Shown here: one piece after another, positions 35,121 through 43,406 of the stretch | How positions within the stretch are numbered: position 1 is the first letter of the stretch | How the letters are laid out: every line of letters starts with the position of its first letter | NCBI RefSeq assembly: GCF_039535115.1 | Contig: NZ_BAAAWO010000001.1 | Location: forward strand, 1,426,001 to 1,490,000 | From: Paeniglutamicibacter sulfureus | GTDB taxonomy: Bacteria; Actinomycetota; Actinomycetes; Actinomycetales; Micrococcaceae | DNA length: 64,000 nt | Reading direction: 5' to 3' | Notes under the pieces: generated by a model | Databases searched by the model: none | What the model was told of the DNA's origin: nothing | The model's input: only the letters and a program-made list of their open reading frames with translations | Translations under genes and position numbers: made by a program

Positions 35121-35536
35121 ATAGTGAATTTGAATAACTCGGGGAATCTCAATTGCCTAAGTCTTGACTTAGCCCATTCTTGAAGCACAGATCGGGACAG
35201 CTGCCGCCGTCCTTACCAGCGGAGAACTCTAGGCTAATCTAAAGTAGCTGAAGGGGCTATGAATCCGATTCGCTCCAGCAGGCGTCTGGGGTGTTTGGAC
35301 ATCTAATGGTTTGCTGGCCCTTCGACTTTTGGCGCGGTGCGGGTGTTCAGCGCGGCCGTAGGCCCGCCGTGGACATCAATATCCTTAGCCGTTAGTTTCC
35401 ATACTTGTACACGCGGCCCGTTCTTTTCATGTTCTTCGCCGTGCAGGTTCGCGGCCTCGCGGCGGGCGTAAGTGAGCCTGGTCCTGCAGAACACCAGAAG
35501 CTCCAGGGGTCTCGACGTGGGAATGCAGAGGGATGA
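35121..35536. other. Region between wzy and the IS21 nest
   Basis: 416 bases. Minus-strand frames such as LLVFCRTRLTYARREAANLH (ending 35303) look vaguely protein-like but have no start or domain I can support. It may be the remainder of a gene cut by the oldest IS copy. Confidence 0.4.
35533..35536 (+). repeat. ATGA target-site duplication, left of IS21 relic
   Basis: ATGA immediately before the relic left end; the same four bases follow its right end at 41298-41301. Confidence 0.5.
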
Positions 35537-35806
35537 TGAATATTTGCTCCTGTGGGGGGCAGCAATATTGCGAGTGGGGACCATCCCGGGAAATCGAGAA
35601 TATTCTCCCTGGGAGCCACTAGTGACATTGTTGAGAGCCACTTGGCCGTCGACAGGTGGCCGTTCCCGTGCCGTGAGCCGGCCGGACCGGAGATGGAACA
35701 ATTGCCCGGGACAATCCGATGGGTGCTGCAAGGCTCTGGACGAGCATGGCCGGTTCAATCCTGCCGCTGTGCAGCGGCCGCTGTGCCGGAACCCTCCACC
35801 GGAAAG
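35537..35806 (+). mobile_element. IS21-family relic, left end fragment (element C)
   Basis: Begins TGAATATTTGCTCC and for about 105 bases follows the left end of the intact element at 38215, including the repeated GGGGRCC/GGGAGCC blocks. The match is diverged, with no intact gene. Its right end is at 41020-41297. Element A is inserted between the two parts. Confidence 0.7.
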
Positions 35807-35935
35807 TGCCTGCGTGGCAAATATGTCTAGACGGTACGGATGTTCCGCGCAGTTGGTACGGATCTTCCGACAAGGCGGTACCGGGCAGTAGACCTTGACC
35901 GTCTGCCCGGCACCACCGTGGGTGAGGAATGGTGC

Positions 35936-36703
35936 CTACTCCCAGAAATCCTCGCTGGCGCGTGCCTGGTCGTGTTTGGTCCGGCGCATGTCGCGTTCGC
36001 CCATCAGGATCCAGCGGGTGTTGTTCGCCAGCCGGTTGACGATGGAGTCGGCCGCCACCCGGTCGGGCAGGGCCTGGACCCAATAGCTCGGGTCGGTTTG
36101 GGCCGCGATGATGGTCGGCAATCGGTGCTCGCGGTCGGCGAGGATCGCGAACAGGTCGCTGGCCGCGTTCTGGTCGATGCCGACGGTGAGAAAGTCGTCG
36201 ATGACCAGCAGGTCAACCTCGGTGAGCTTGTTGAGCAGGTCCTGGTGCGCGATGGCATCGCTGCGGGTGGCCACGAGCTGGCGGGCCAGGTCGTCCATCC
36301 TGGAATAGGACACGGTGTGCCCCGATTGGCAGGCCGCGTTCCCGATCGCGCAAACCAGGTAGGTCTTTCCGCCGCCGGAGGGCGAGATGACGATCAGGTT
36401 CATTGGGTCGGCGCTCCACTGGTGGGTGGCGTATTTGTTCATGCTCCGCTCGTTGATGGACCGGCCCTCGAGGTAGTCGATCTCGGCCAGCGAGGCGCCG
36501 GGGATGGGGAACCCCGCTTGGCGCGAGCGCTTGGCGATGCTTTCGGACCTCCGCTCGGTGAGCATGTCGTCGGCCGCCTCGTGGAACAGCTCCTCGGCGG
36601 TGAGCTGGTGGTTGGCCTCGTCGTTGGCCAGTGCCTCGAACTTCGAGGCCAGGCGGGTGATGCGCAGGGCCTTGAACTTTTCGTGGGCCTCGGGGCTAAA
36701 CAT
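35936..36703 (-). CDS. istB: IS21-family transposition helper ATPase IstB (element A)
   Basis: AAA+ helper of 255 residues from ATG 36703 (MFSPEAHEKFKALRITRLAS), overlapping the istA stop by eight bases. Walker A: VISPSGGGKTYLVCAIGNAA. Walker B: VDLLVIDDFLTVGID. An N-terminal helical domain of about 100 residues and the LPTIIAAQTDPSYWVQAL sensor region fit IstB. It directs the transposase to targets. The gene is intact, but its partner istA is split by element B, so A cannot move on its own. Confidence 0.9.
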   Translation of the reverse strand: MFSPEAHEKFKALRITRLASKFEALANDEANHQLTAEELFHEAADDMLTERRSESIAKRSRQAGFPIPGASLAEIDYLEGRSINERSMNKYATHQWSADPMNLIVISPSGGGKTYLVCAIGNAACQSGHTVSYSRMDDLARQLVATRSDAIAHQDLLNKLTEVDLLVIDDFLTVGIDQNAASDLFAILADREHRLPTIIAAQTDPSYWVQALPDRVAADSIVNRLANNTRWILMGERDMRRTKHDQARASEDFWE

Positions 36704-38213
36704 TGCGCTGGCCCCCGATCTTGTAGTGGTCCGCGCCGCGCACCATGACACCGGGCTGGCCCGGGTCCGGGGTGGTGTTCTTCTCGTTGCTGGCCGCCGG
36801 CACCGGCGGGCCGCCGGCCTGTGCATCACTGGCAATGGCGGCCATGATCCTCTTGAGCATGCTGTAGGTGGGATGCCCGCCCAGGTTCAGCGACTGCTGG
36901 CACGCCGCCTCCAGCCGTGCCTTGTTCTTCTTGCCCAGCCCGGCGAGGATGTTCTGGCAGGGCAGGTAGCCCTGCGCCTCGATCGGGAACCGGTCCAGGA
37001 CCTGGGTGATCACCTGCACGGTGGCCGGGCCGAAGCCGCGGGCAACATCCAAGAACCACTGCCGCGACCAGAGCCCGTCGATGTTCCGGTGTTCTTTCGG
37101 GGCATGTTCCGGAACCGTGGAGTACTGGCCCTTGCGGCCGTGCTTGCGGGCATGCTCGCAAACGACCTGCTGCCCGTCGAAGATCGTGACGGTGCTGCCG
37201 GTGAGCCGCACCCGCAGCGTCCTGCCCGCCAACTGGTGGGGAACGGAATATTGCTGGTAGTCCGCGCCGACATGGTAGTTCCTGCCGACCTTGAGTTCCT
37301 TCCATTGCACCGACTCGTACGCCAGCTCCGGCAGCGGCATCAGGAAGGGGGCTTCCTCAGCGTCGAAGCGTTCCTGCCGCGTGGTTCCGTCGGGGCGGTG
37401 GATTCTTTCGTTGATGTCCACCAGGCGTTCGGCGATGGCCTCGTTCAGCTCGTCGAACGTGGTCCAGGTTTCCTCGGCGAGGTAGCCGATGACGCGCTTC
37501 TCGACGGTGTTCACCATCGACTCGACGTGGGCCTTGTGGCGCGGGCGGTAGGGAGCGGCCGGGACGATCGCGGTGCCGTAGTGCTCGGCCAGTTCCCGGT
37601 ACCTGGCGGTCACCACCCGCTCGGCGTCCCCGCGCTGGCGCCGGTGCACCGCGGTCGCGGCGTTGTCGGGCACGATGATCTGGGTGACGCCGTTGATGAA
37701 GGCCAGGGCGTCCACGTGGGCCTGGTTCCAGGCGTCCTGCTTCATGTTCGCAAACGCCTCGCAGAAGACCAGCCCCGAATACGGCAGCGAGGCCACGAAC
37801 AGGTAGGCCTTGTGCACCTGGCCGGTGACCGCGTCGCGCACCTCCAGGGTGTCCCCGACCCAGTCGACGAACATAGACTTTCCCGGCTCGTGGCGCAGCG
37901 TCGCCACGACGTCGTTCGCCTCGGCGAAACGGCCGAACAGCTCGGCGAACTGCGAGTACCGGTATTTCTTCCCGGTGCCGGCCGGGGCGTCCATGTACCG
38001 GGTCCAGGCCTGCTGGATGGTGAAGTGCCGGTTCGACTTGATCGCGGCGACAACCCGTCCGAAGTCGGGTTGGACGTACTCCGCGGACACGCTGCTGCGC
38101 CCGTCGGGGAACAACGCGGCAATATCCGCCGCGCTCATGGTCGCGAACCGCTCGGCGGTGATGCCGGCGGATTCGATCGCCTTCTTCACCGCCGACACGT
38201 CGCGGCGCGAGCA
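36696..38213 (-). pseudogene. istA: IS21-family transposase IstA (element A), C-terminal 505 residues
   Basis: Main part of a 530-residue IstA. It starts mid-gene at CSRRDVSAVKKAIESAGITA, the second half of the HTH. The DDE integrase core follows (MFVDWVGDTLEVRDAVTGQV, IIVPDNAATAV, and a Glu in HKAHVESMVNTVEKRV), then the C-terminal beta-barrel region. The first 25 codons lie at 40792-40866 on the other side of element B. Rejoining across the 5-base duplication restores the frame exactly (TASAK then CSRRDV), so the insertion is recent and otherwise clean. Confidence 0.92.
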
Positions 38214-38214
38214 T
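38210..38214 (+). repeat. AGCAT target-site duplication, left of element B
   Basis: AGCAT, repeated directly after element B at 40788-40792. Confidence 0.85.
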
Positions 38215-38330
38215 TGAATATTTGACTCTTTGGGGGCCAGCAATATTGCGCTTGGGGGCCACCGCGGGAAAACGGGATTATTGTCCTTGGGGGCCACCCG
38301 TAGTGTTCTTGGGAGCCACCAAATAGGCTC

Positions 38331-38361
38331 CTTCCACCATGTGACGGCCACATGGTGGAAG
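38331..38361 (+). promoter_or_regulatory. Perfect palindrome in the istA leader of element B
   Basis: CTTCCACCATGTG (38331-38343) pairs perfectly with 38349-38361 around a five-base loop, ending 11 bases before the istA ATG at 38373. It would form an RNA hairpin near the ribosome site, or an operator for the transposase. Confidence 0.7.
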
Positions 38362-38372
38362 GAACAGTTTCA

Positions 38373-39929
38373 ATGGTACGTAGGATCAAGGCGAAGCTTA
38401 TTCTCAAGCTCCGCGCAGACGGGCTTTCGGGCCGGGCGATCTCGACCTCGGTCGGGGCCTCGAGGAAAAGCATCACGACCGTTCTCGAGGCGGCCGAGCA
38501 ACAATGCGTCGGCTGGGACGAGGTGCGGGAAAAGTCCGAGGGCGAGGTGTACGCCCTGCTGTTCCCGGGCCGCGGCGACCACCAGAGCGTGTTCGCCCAG
38601 CCGGACTGGGGCGCCATCCACCGTGAACTGGCCAAGGTCGGGGTGACGCTGAAGCTCCTGCATGGCGAATACCTCGATTCCCAGGCCGGCTCCGGGCAGG
38701 CGGTCATGGGCTACGACCGCTTCTGCAAGACATATCAGCGGTTCGTCCTGGAGTCCCACGCAACATCCCGGGTGCAGCACAAGGCCGGGATGAGCATCGA
38801 GGTGGACTGGTCGGGCCCCACCATGGAATTGGTCGATCCGGTCACCGGGACGCGGAGCAGGGTCTACCTGTTCGTCGCGTGCCTGCCGTTCAGCCGGTAC
38901 GCCTTCGTGGAGGCGACCTTGGACATGAAGCAGGACAGCTGGCTGCGTGCGCACGTGGCGATGTTCGAGGCCTTCGGCGGTTCTGTGCCACGCATTGTGC
39001 CGGACAACCTGAAGACCGGGGTGATCAAGCACCCCGCCGAGGGCGAGATCGTGCTCAACGATTCCTACCGCCACCTGGCCGCCCACTACGGGGCGGCGGT
39101 GCTGCCGGGCCGTGTCCGGGCCCCGAAGGACAAGGCCAGCGTGGAAAACACCGTGAGCCACGTGGCCACGTGGGTGATCGCCGGGCTGCGGAAGACCACG
39201 TTCGGGTCGCTGGGGCAGTTGCGGGCCGCCATCCGTGAGCGCGTCGAGGCCTACAACCAGGAGCCCTTCCAGAAACGTGCAGGGTCCCGCAAATCGGTGT
39301 TCCTGGCCGAGGAGCAGCCCCTGATGAACCCGTTGCCGGCGGCCGCCTACGAGATCAGCACCTGGGTCTACGGGCGGAAGGTCGCCCGGAACAGCTACGT
39401 CTCGTGGCGGAAGAACTTCTACTCGGTGCCGATGTCCAGCATCGGCGCCACCGTGGACCTGCGGCTGACCGAGTCCGTACTGGAGGTCTATCGGAACCAC
39501 GAGCGGCTCACCAGCCACCGGCTGCTGCCGGCCGAGGCCCTGAACCAGTACCGCACCAACGACGCCGACATCCCGCCCGAGCGCCAGTGGCAGCACTGGG
39601 ACACCGCCCGGGTCAAGGAGTGGGCCTCGCGCACCGGGCCGTGCACGCTGAACGTGGTGGAACGGATCTTTGAAGCCGTACAGGTCCAAGAGCAGGGCCT
39701 CAACGCCGCGCTGGCGGTGCTGCGCCTGAGCCGGCGCTATGGCCCGGCACGGCTGGAGGCGGTCTGCCGGATCGCGCTGCAGAGTCAGGTCCGCTCCCCA
39801 CGCTACGCCCACCTGCGCCCGCTGCTGGAAACAGGCCAGGACCAGAACCTGGCCACACAGCCCGAGCTCTTCCACAACGACGGCGGCTATGTCCGCGGCG
39901 GCGACTACTACGCGGGAGGCACCCGATGA
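38373..39929 (+). CDS. istA: IS21-family transposase IstA (element B)
   Basis: Transposase of 518 residues from ATG 38373 (MVRRIKAKLILKLRADGLSG); an ATG at 38352 is less likely since it lies within the leader palindrome. The N-terminal HTH (GRAISTSVGASRKSITTVLE) is followed by the rve core: first Asp in SIEVDWSGPTMELV, second Asp in RIVPDNLKTGVIK, Glu in KDKASVENTVSHVATWV. The C-terminal Mu-type beta-barrel region carries WRKNFYSVPMSSIGATVDLR. It overlaps istB by four bases. Intact. Long open frames on the opposite strand are composition shadows. Confidence 0.95.
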   Translation: MVRRIKAKLILKLRADGLSGRAISTSVGASRKSITTVLEAAEQQCVGWDEVREKSEGEVYALLFPGRGDHQSVFAQPDWGAIHRELAKVGVTLKLLHGEYLDSQAGSGQAVMGYDRFCKTYQRFVLESHATSRVQHKAGMSIEVDWSGPTMELVDPVTGTRSRVYLFVACLPFSRYAFVEATLDMKQDSWLRAHVAMFEAFGGSVPRIVPDNLKTGVIKHPAEGEIVLNDSYRHLAAHYGAAVLPGRVRAPKDKASVENTVSHVATWVIAGLRKTTFGSLGQLRAAIRERVEAYNQEPFQKRAGSRKSVFLAEEQPLMNPLPAAAYEISTWVYGRKVARNSYVSWRKNFYSVPMSSIGATVDLRLTESVLEVYRNHERLTSHRLLPAEALNQYRTNDADIPPERQWQHWDTARVKEWASRTGPCTLNVVERIFEAVQVQEQGLNAALAVLRLSRRYGPARLEAVCRIALQSQVRSPRYAHLRPLLETGQDQNLATQPELFHNDGGYVRGGDYYAGGTR

Positions 39930-40675
39930 GCTCACTGGATATCGAGACCAAGCGGAAGCTGCGCGAGATGAACGCCATCGAGATGCTCCAGGCCTTCGAG
40001 GCACAGGACGAAATCCTGAGCATGGCGTTGAGCTTCGATGAGCGGGTGCGGCTCATCGTCGACGAGGCGCATTCGACGTTCACCACTTCCAAGGTCGGCG
40101 GCCTGATCAGCCGCGCCAAGCTGCGCTACCCCAACGCCGATTTGCGGCAGGTGGACCTGGTCGAGGAACGCGGGCTGAACCGCAGTATGCTCACCGCCTT
40201 GGGCAGTTGCGCCTTCATCGAGCAGAACCAGAACGTGGTCTTCCAGGGATTCACCGGTTCCGGAAAGTCGTACCTGGGCTGCGCCCTGGCCAAGCAGGCC
40301 TGCCGCAACCGGATCCGCACCCACTACGTGCGCATGCCGGACCTCGAGGAGGAATGGGTCCAGGCCCAGGACAAGCCGCTGGGCGCCGCGAAGTTCCTGA
40401 AAAAGTACGGGGCCTTCACGCTGCTGGTCGTAGACGAGTGGTTGTTGGACCGCCCCAGCGGCGACTTCCTCCGCATGCTCCTGGAACTCATGGAACGGCG
40501 CTACGGGTCGACGTCGACGGTGTTCTGCACCCAGTACCAGCAGAAGGACTGGCACCAGCGCCTCGGCTCCGGCGTCCACGCCGACGCGATCATGGACCGG
40601 ATCATCCACAACACCATTTGGATCGAGACCGGTAGCTACAACATGAGAGAGAAGACCGGCGCCGTCCAGGCATAG
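39926..40675 (+). CDS. istB: IS21-family helper ATPase IstB (element B)
   Basis: AAA+ helper of 249 residues. N-terminal helical part (KLREMNAIEMLQAFEAQDEI), Walker A FQGFTGSGKSYLGCALAKQA, Walker B TLLVVDEWLLDRP, and C-terminal sensor and Arg region ending in AIMDRIIHNTIWIETGSYNM. The Walker B has DEW instead of the usual DDF. Translation is coupled to istA by an ATGA overlap. A diverged copy of its 3' end occurs at 41040-41215 (relic C). Confidence 0.94.
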   Translation: MSSLDIETKRKLREMNAIEMLQAFEAQDEILSMALSFDERVRLIVDEAHSTFTTSKVGGLISRAKLRYPNADLRQVDLVEERGLNRSMLTALGSCAFIEQNQNVVFQGFTGSGKSYLGCALAKQACRNRIRTHYVRMPDLEEEWVQAQDKPLGAAKFLKKYGAFTLLVVDEWLLDRPSGDFLRMLLELMERRYGSTSTVFCTQYQQKDWHQRLGSGVHADAIMDRIIHNTIWIETGSYNMREKTGAVQA

Positions 40676-40787
40676 CCAGGCCCGTTGGGGACCGGTGGCT
40701 CCCGCCCAGGGAGGTACTGGCCCCCAACGGCAATATCACTGGCCCCCAACGGCAATAATGGGTGGTCCCCAAACCGTCGAATACTCA

Positions 40788-40792
40788 AGCAT
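40788..40792 (+). repeat. AGCAT target-site duplication, right of element B
   Basis: Second copy of AGCAT; matches 38210-38214. Confidence 0.85.
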
Positions 40793-40866
40793 TTCGCCGA
40801 TGCGGTGATCTCCGTGTAGCTGCGGTGCTTGAGCAGCAGCGACATGATCGCCCTGTGGTCCACCAT
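40792..40866 (-). pseudogene. istA: N-terminal 25 codons of element A istA
   Basis: Starts ATG 40866 behind AGGAG and reads MVDHRAIMSLLLKHRSYTEI then TASAK, the first half of the IstA HTH. The rest of the gene is at 36696-38213. The frame now runs into element B and reads on without function. Confidence 0.9.
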
Positions 40867-41019
40867 TGCGTTTCTCCTGTCTCGGATTCACCGCGCCTGG
40901 TGCGCAGCGAATCCGTCCAGCGAAACACGGAAGACGCCCAAGCGGTACCACCTACGCGGAATCGACGTACCACGTAGGCGGAATAGGCGTACCATCAGGG
41001 CATATTTGCCACCTGCGCA

Positions 41020-41297
41020 CGCTGGGTGGGCGCATGTCACGCCCCCGTGGCCGGACGGTGTTCCGCAAACAGCGCCTTAAGGGCGAGCCGGCGCCCGGCC
41101 CCGGCGTCCGCCACGACGCGGTCATGGACCGGGGCATCCACGACACCATTTGGATCGATGCCGGAAGCTGCGACATGCGGGAGAAGACCGGCACCGTCGG
41201 GCATGGTGGGATTCGTTGGGGCAGCTGGTGCCCCCAACGGCAATATCGCTGGCACCCAAGCACAATAATGGGTGGCCCCCGATGCGGCGAATACTCA
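41020..41297 (+). mobile_element. IS21-family relic, right end fragment (element C)
   Basis: Diverged copy of the 3' part of element B. 41100-41190 parallels the end of istB (an RSWTGASTTPFGSM-type frame versus DAIMDRIIHNTIWI), and 41215-41297 matches the terminal repeats, ending GAATACTCA like B. ATGA follows at 41298, matching the left side. This is the other half of the relic starting at 35537; its middle is lost or was replaced. Confidence 0.7.
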
Positions 41298-41639
41298 ATG
41301 AGTCGGAACCGCGTGATATTTCCGAGAAATTAGTAGGGTGCCAAATAGCGCTTGCTGGAACTGTTGTTCCGACGAGTCGGTGTGTAATCTCGCAACATCG
41401 TGGACACTGAATCTCGTCACTTCGTTGACAACCGATCTTAGGTCTTCTTCGATTCGCCGGAAATGCCAGTACCACCTACACACCATCTAGGCAGAGGGAG
41501 CGGACCAAGTCGTCAGAACAGAAGTACCTTCAGACGCTATCTAGCATAGGGTGAAGGACCGATAATCCCGGCGTGCCAAATAACTGTGGGACTGGCTGGC
41601 AGGATAGCTGCCGGCCGTTCCCCGCTGGAGTGTGACTCA

Positions 41640-41781
41640 CCAAATAGCTGACCCTCACGGTGTCATTTAGACGTCTTGTCCGTTTATGCGGTGGGCAGCC
41701 GGTACCCGTCCGGCCCACCACCGTAGCTTCATTAGAAGAATGTCCACCCTTACGGGCAGCGTGACCCTCACAGCTATTTGG
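41640..41781. repeat. 142-base segment bounded by perfect 11-base inverted repeats
   Basis: CCAAATAGCTG at 41640-41650 and CAGCTATTTGG at 41771-41781. Each is next to a GACCCTCAC string. It could be a miniature element or two IS ends; too short to name. Confidence 0.4.
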
Positions 41782-41782
41782 C

Positions 41783-41873
41783 AATGTACAGAAACTATCT
41801 TTGGCCGGGCAGGTGGGAAGATGGCACAGATGACTATTCAGCCTCGCTCCCGTGCGGCAAGGCGGTCGACATG
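41783..41873 (+). pseudogene. Degenerate gene start, second copy
   Basis: ATG 41821 (MAQMTIQPRSRAARRST, then stop) is preceded by AAACTATC and GGGA blocks that align with the start of the decayed gene at 33377 in inverted orientation. Only the first 50 or so bases match; the rest of the gene is gone. Confidence 0.45.
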
Positions 41874-41932
41874 ACCCAGGACGGTGGCAAGTCTTTACAC
41901 TTGGCCATTAAACACACGACTGCAATCAGGGG

Positions 41933-43135
41933 TCAAATCGTATCTTCCTGAGTTCGAAAGGCCTTGACACTGGCGCCATCGATTAGCATCCAAGCGCAGG
42001 CCGAAATAATCGTCACTAATCCTAGAGACCATATAGCTCCCGAAAGACCCCCAAATAGCACACCCAGAATAGGACCAATTGTCATCAATGTAGTTTGAAT
42101 TATTCGTCCAACGAAAAGTAACTTTCCGTTGGAAGAAATGCGGGAACGAATATAGAAAAAATGACCAACAAAATTCCCCCCTACAAATATACCAACCGGA
42201 ATAATAAATGTAGCAAGAGAAGAAATTACGCCCATCTTAAATCCCAGAAAATCAATGGACCACAATGCCAACGACGCCAATGTGCCCACCAAAATACCGG
42301 CAGTGCACGTCAGCCAACGCACTCTACTTAGCCGGATGCCGCCTGACCGTGCCGACGCACCGATATAAGGGCGCAACGGATTTAGCAACAGTCGAACGGG
42401 CGACGCCACGTTAGAGACGGCACGATAGGTTCCAAATGAACTCAGACTTAATGACGACGCGAGCAAGAGTGGGGTAAATATTGCTCCGATATCCATAAGT
42501 ATGGAATCCCTTAGAAGGAGGCCGATATCTGTCGAATGCCGCCTGACCCACTCGCTTGTGAATCGCGGTGACCAGACAAAGGAATGAAAACTAGAAATCA
42601 AGGACGCCACACCGGCGATCATCCAAGAAGCAATCACGGTGAACAAGGCGCTCGCGTCGGTTGCCAGACAGATAGAAGCGGCTAACCAGAATCCAACAAC
42701 CCCATGCGCGTCACCGAGCATGACCTTACGCCAGTCGTTAACGTGCAACTGCCAGAATCGAACTCCACTTCGTACAGCACTACTCGCAACCGCCACACTT
42801 GCTACTAATGCCAGGCCAAGCTGCATGCCGAGCATTAGGGCTGAAAGCGCCGAAACGACGCCCGCCACAAAAGCCAAACTAAGTAATGCGGAGATGTAGC
42901 CTTGCCAAACTCTGGGCTTGTCAGGTTCCACTCTTGACCTAATAAGCGGTTCAGAAACGAAAGATAGCGTAAGAGATACAGCAAAGGCATAAACGAGATA
43001 CACTATCGAAAACATTCCAAATAAACTTGGAATCAAAACAAATAAAGCTAACAGCTGTGGGCTGAGAGTCAGGATGGAATTGACAATCGTCGCTGTACCA
43101 AGTGCGAGCCGGCCCGACCCCTTTAGCGGGCTCAT
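41933..43135 (-). CDS. Wzx-like polysaccharide flippase / membrane export protein
   Basis: Integral membrane protein of 400 residues with about ten to twelve predicted spans, starting SILTLSPQLLALFVLIPSLF and ending near MLIDGASVKAFRTQEDTI. Span layout and locus context fit the MOP/MATE-fold flippases (Wzx) that move lipid-linked repeat units across the membrane. Length is a little short of the usual 410-480. There is no specific motif, so export of another lipid-linked glycan is possible. It is AT-rich compared with the core genome, as is the glycosyltransferase upstream. It would work with the Wzy-like gene at 33750. Confidence 0.75.
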   Translation of the reverse strand: MSPLKGSGRLALGTATIVNSILTLSPQLLALFVLIPSLFGMFSIVYLVYAFAVSLTLSFVSEPLIRSRVEPDKPRVWQGYISALLSLAFVAGVVSALSALMLGMQLGLALVASVAVASSAVRSGVRFWQLHVNDWRKVMLGDAHGVVGFWLAASICLATDASALFTVIASWMIAGVASLISSFHSFVWSPRFTSEWVRRHSTDIGLLLRDSILMDIGAIFTPLLLASSLSLSSFGTYRAVSNVASPVRLLLNPLRPYIGASARSGGIRLSRVRWLTCTAGILVGTLASLALWSIDFLGFKMGVISSLATFIIPVGIFVGGNFVGHFFYIRSRISSNGKLLFVGRIIQTTLMTIGPILGVLFGGLSGAIWSLGLVTIISACAWMLIDGASVKAFRTQEDTI

Positions 43136-43406
43136 CTCAGAACACCGTTGAGATCACACGAACTGCTTGCGGTTTGCTCGAATTCTTCGGCCATAAAAAA
43201 AGTGTCAGAAATGCCATAGCAACACTGTTCTATATTCACGATTGGGCACCGCTTCATAGTCATAAAATCTCAAATTCTTATTAGAAGAATGGTTCGTTAG
43301 AGTCTTGGTTGACACTTACTGGAGAGAGTGAAGGTTACCTCGAACCAGGTCGCACTCTTTATCACTGAGCATACTCGAACCAAATTAGGCGAAATAGATA
43401 CCATTT
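43136..43406. other. Gap between glycosyltransferase and flippase genes
   Basis: 271 AT-rich bases, no supported gene. It may hold a promoter for the flippase gene. Confidence 0.5.

Larger units (their letters stand above)
38215..40787 (+). mobile_element. IS21-family element B (intact, 2573 bases)
   Basis: Complete IS21-type element: istA (38373-39929) and istB (39926-40675) on the plus strand. Ends TGAATATTTGACTC (left) and TGAGTATTCGACGG (right, read inward) start an imperfect inverted repeat that continues with TTTGGGGRCC. Each end has several internal GGGGGCCA or TGGCCCCC blocks. It is flanked by a 5-base direct repeat AGCAT and sits inside istA of element A. Both genes are open, so the copy looks competent. 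Confidence 0.93.
35807..41019 (-). mobile_element. IS21-family element A (interrupted by element B)
   Basis: IS21-type element with istA and istB on the minus strand. Ends: left TGCCTGCGTGGCAAATATG (35807-35825) and right, read inward, TGCGCAGGTGGCAAATATG (41019-41001), 15 of 19 identical. Both are followed by repeated GGTACG-N5-TTCCGC-like blocks, the multiple terminal repeats typical of IS21. Removing element B (2573 bases plus its 5-base duplication) leaves 2635 bases with an uninterrupted istA. No target duplication was found outside the ends. Element A itself sits in the older relic C. Confidence 0.8.
41298..41932. other. Region right of the IS nest with fragments and an 11-base inverted repeat
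   Basis: No intact gene. A minus-strand open fragment (41486-41295) reads CRWYWHFRRIEEDLRSVVNE and is cut by relic C. CCAAATAGCTG (41640-41650) has a perfect inverted partner at 41771-41781, and a near copy CCAAATAACTG lies at 41576. A degenerate gene start (41821) repeats the one at 33377. Confidence 0.5.

Noticed and set aside
38370..40004. 544-codon frame opposite istA of element B
   Set aside because: Shadow of the transposase gene; the sense strand carries the HTH and DDE motifs.
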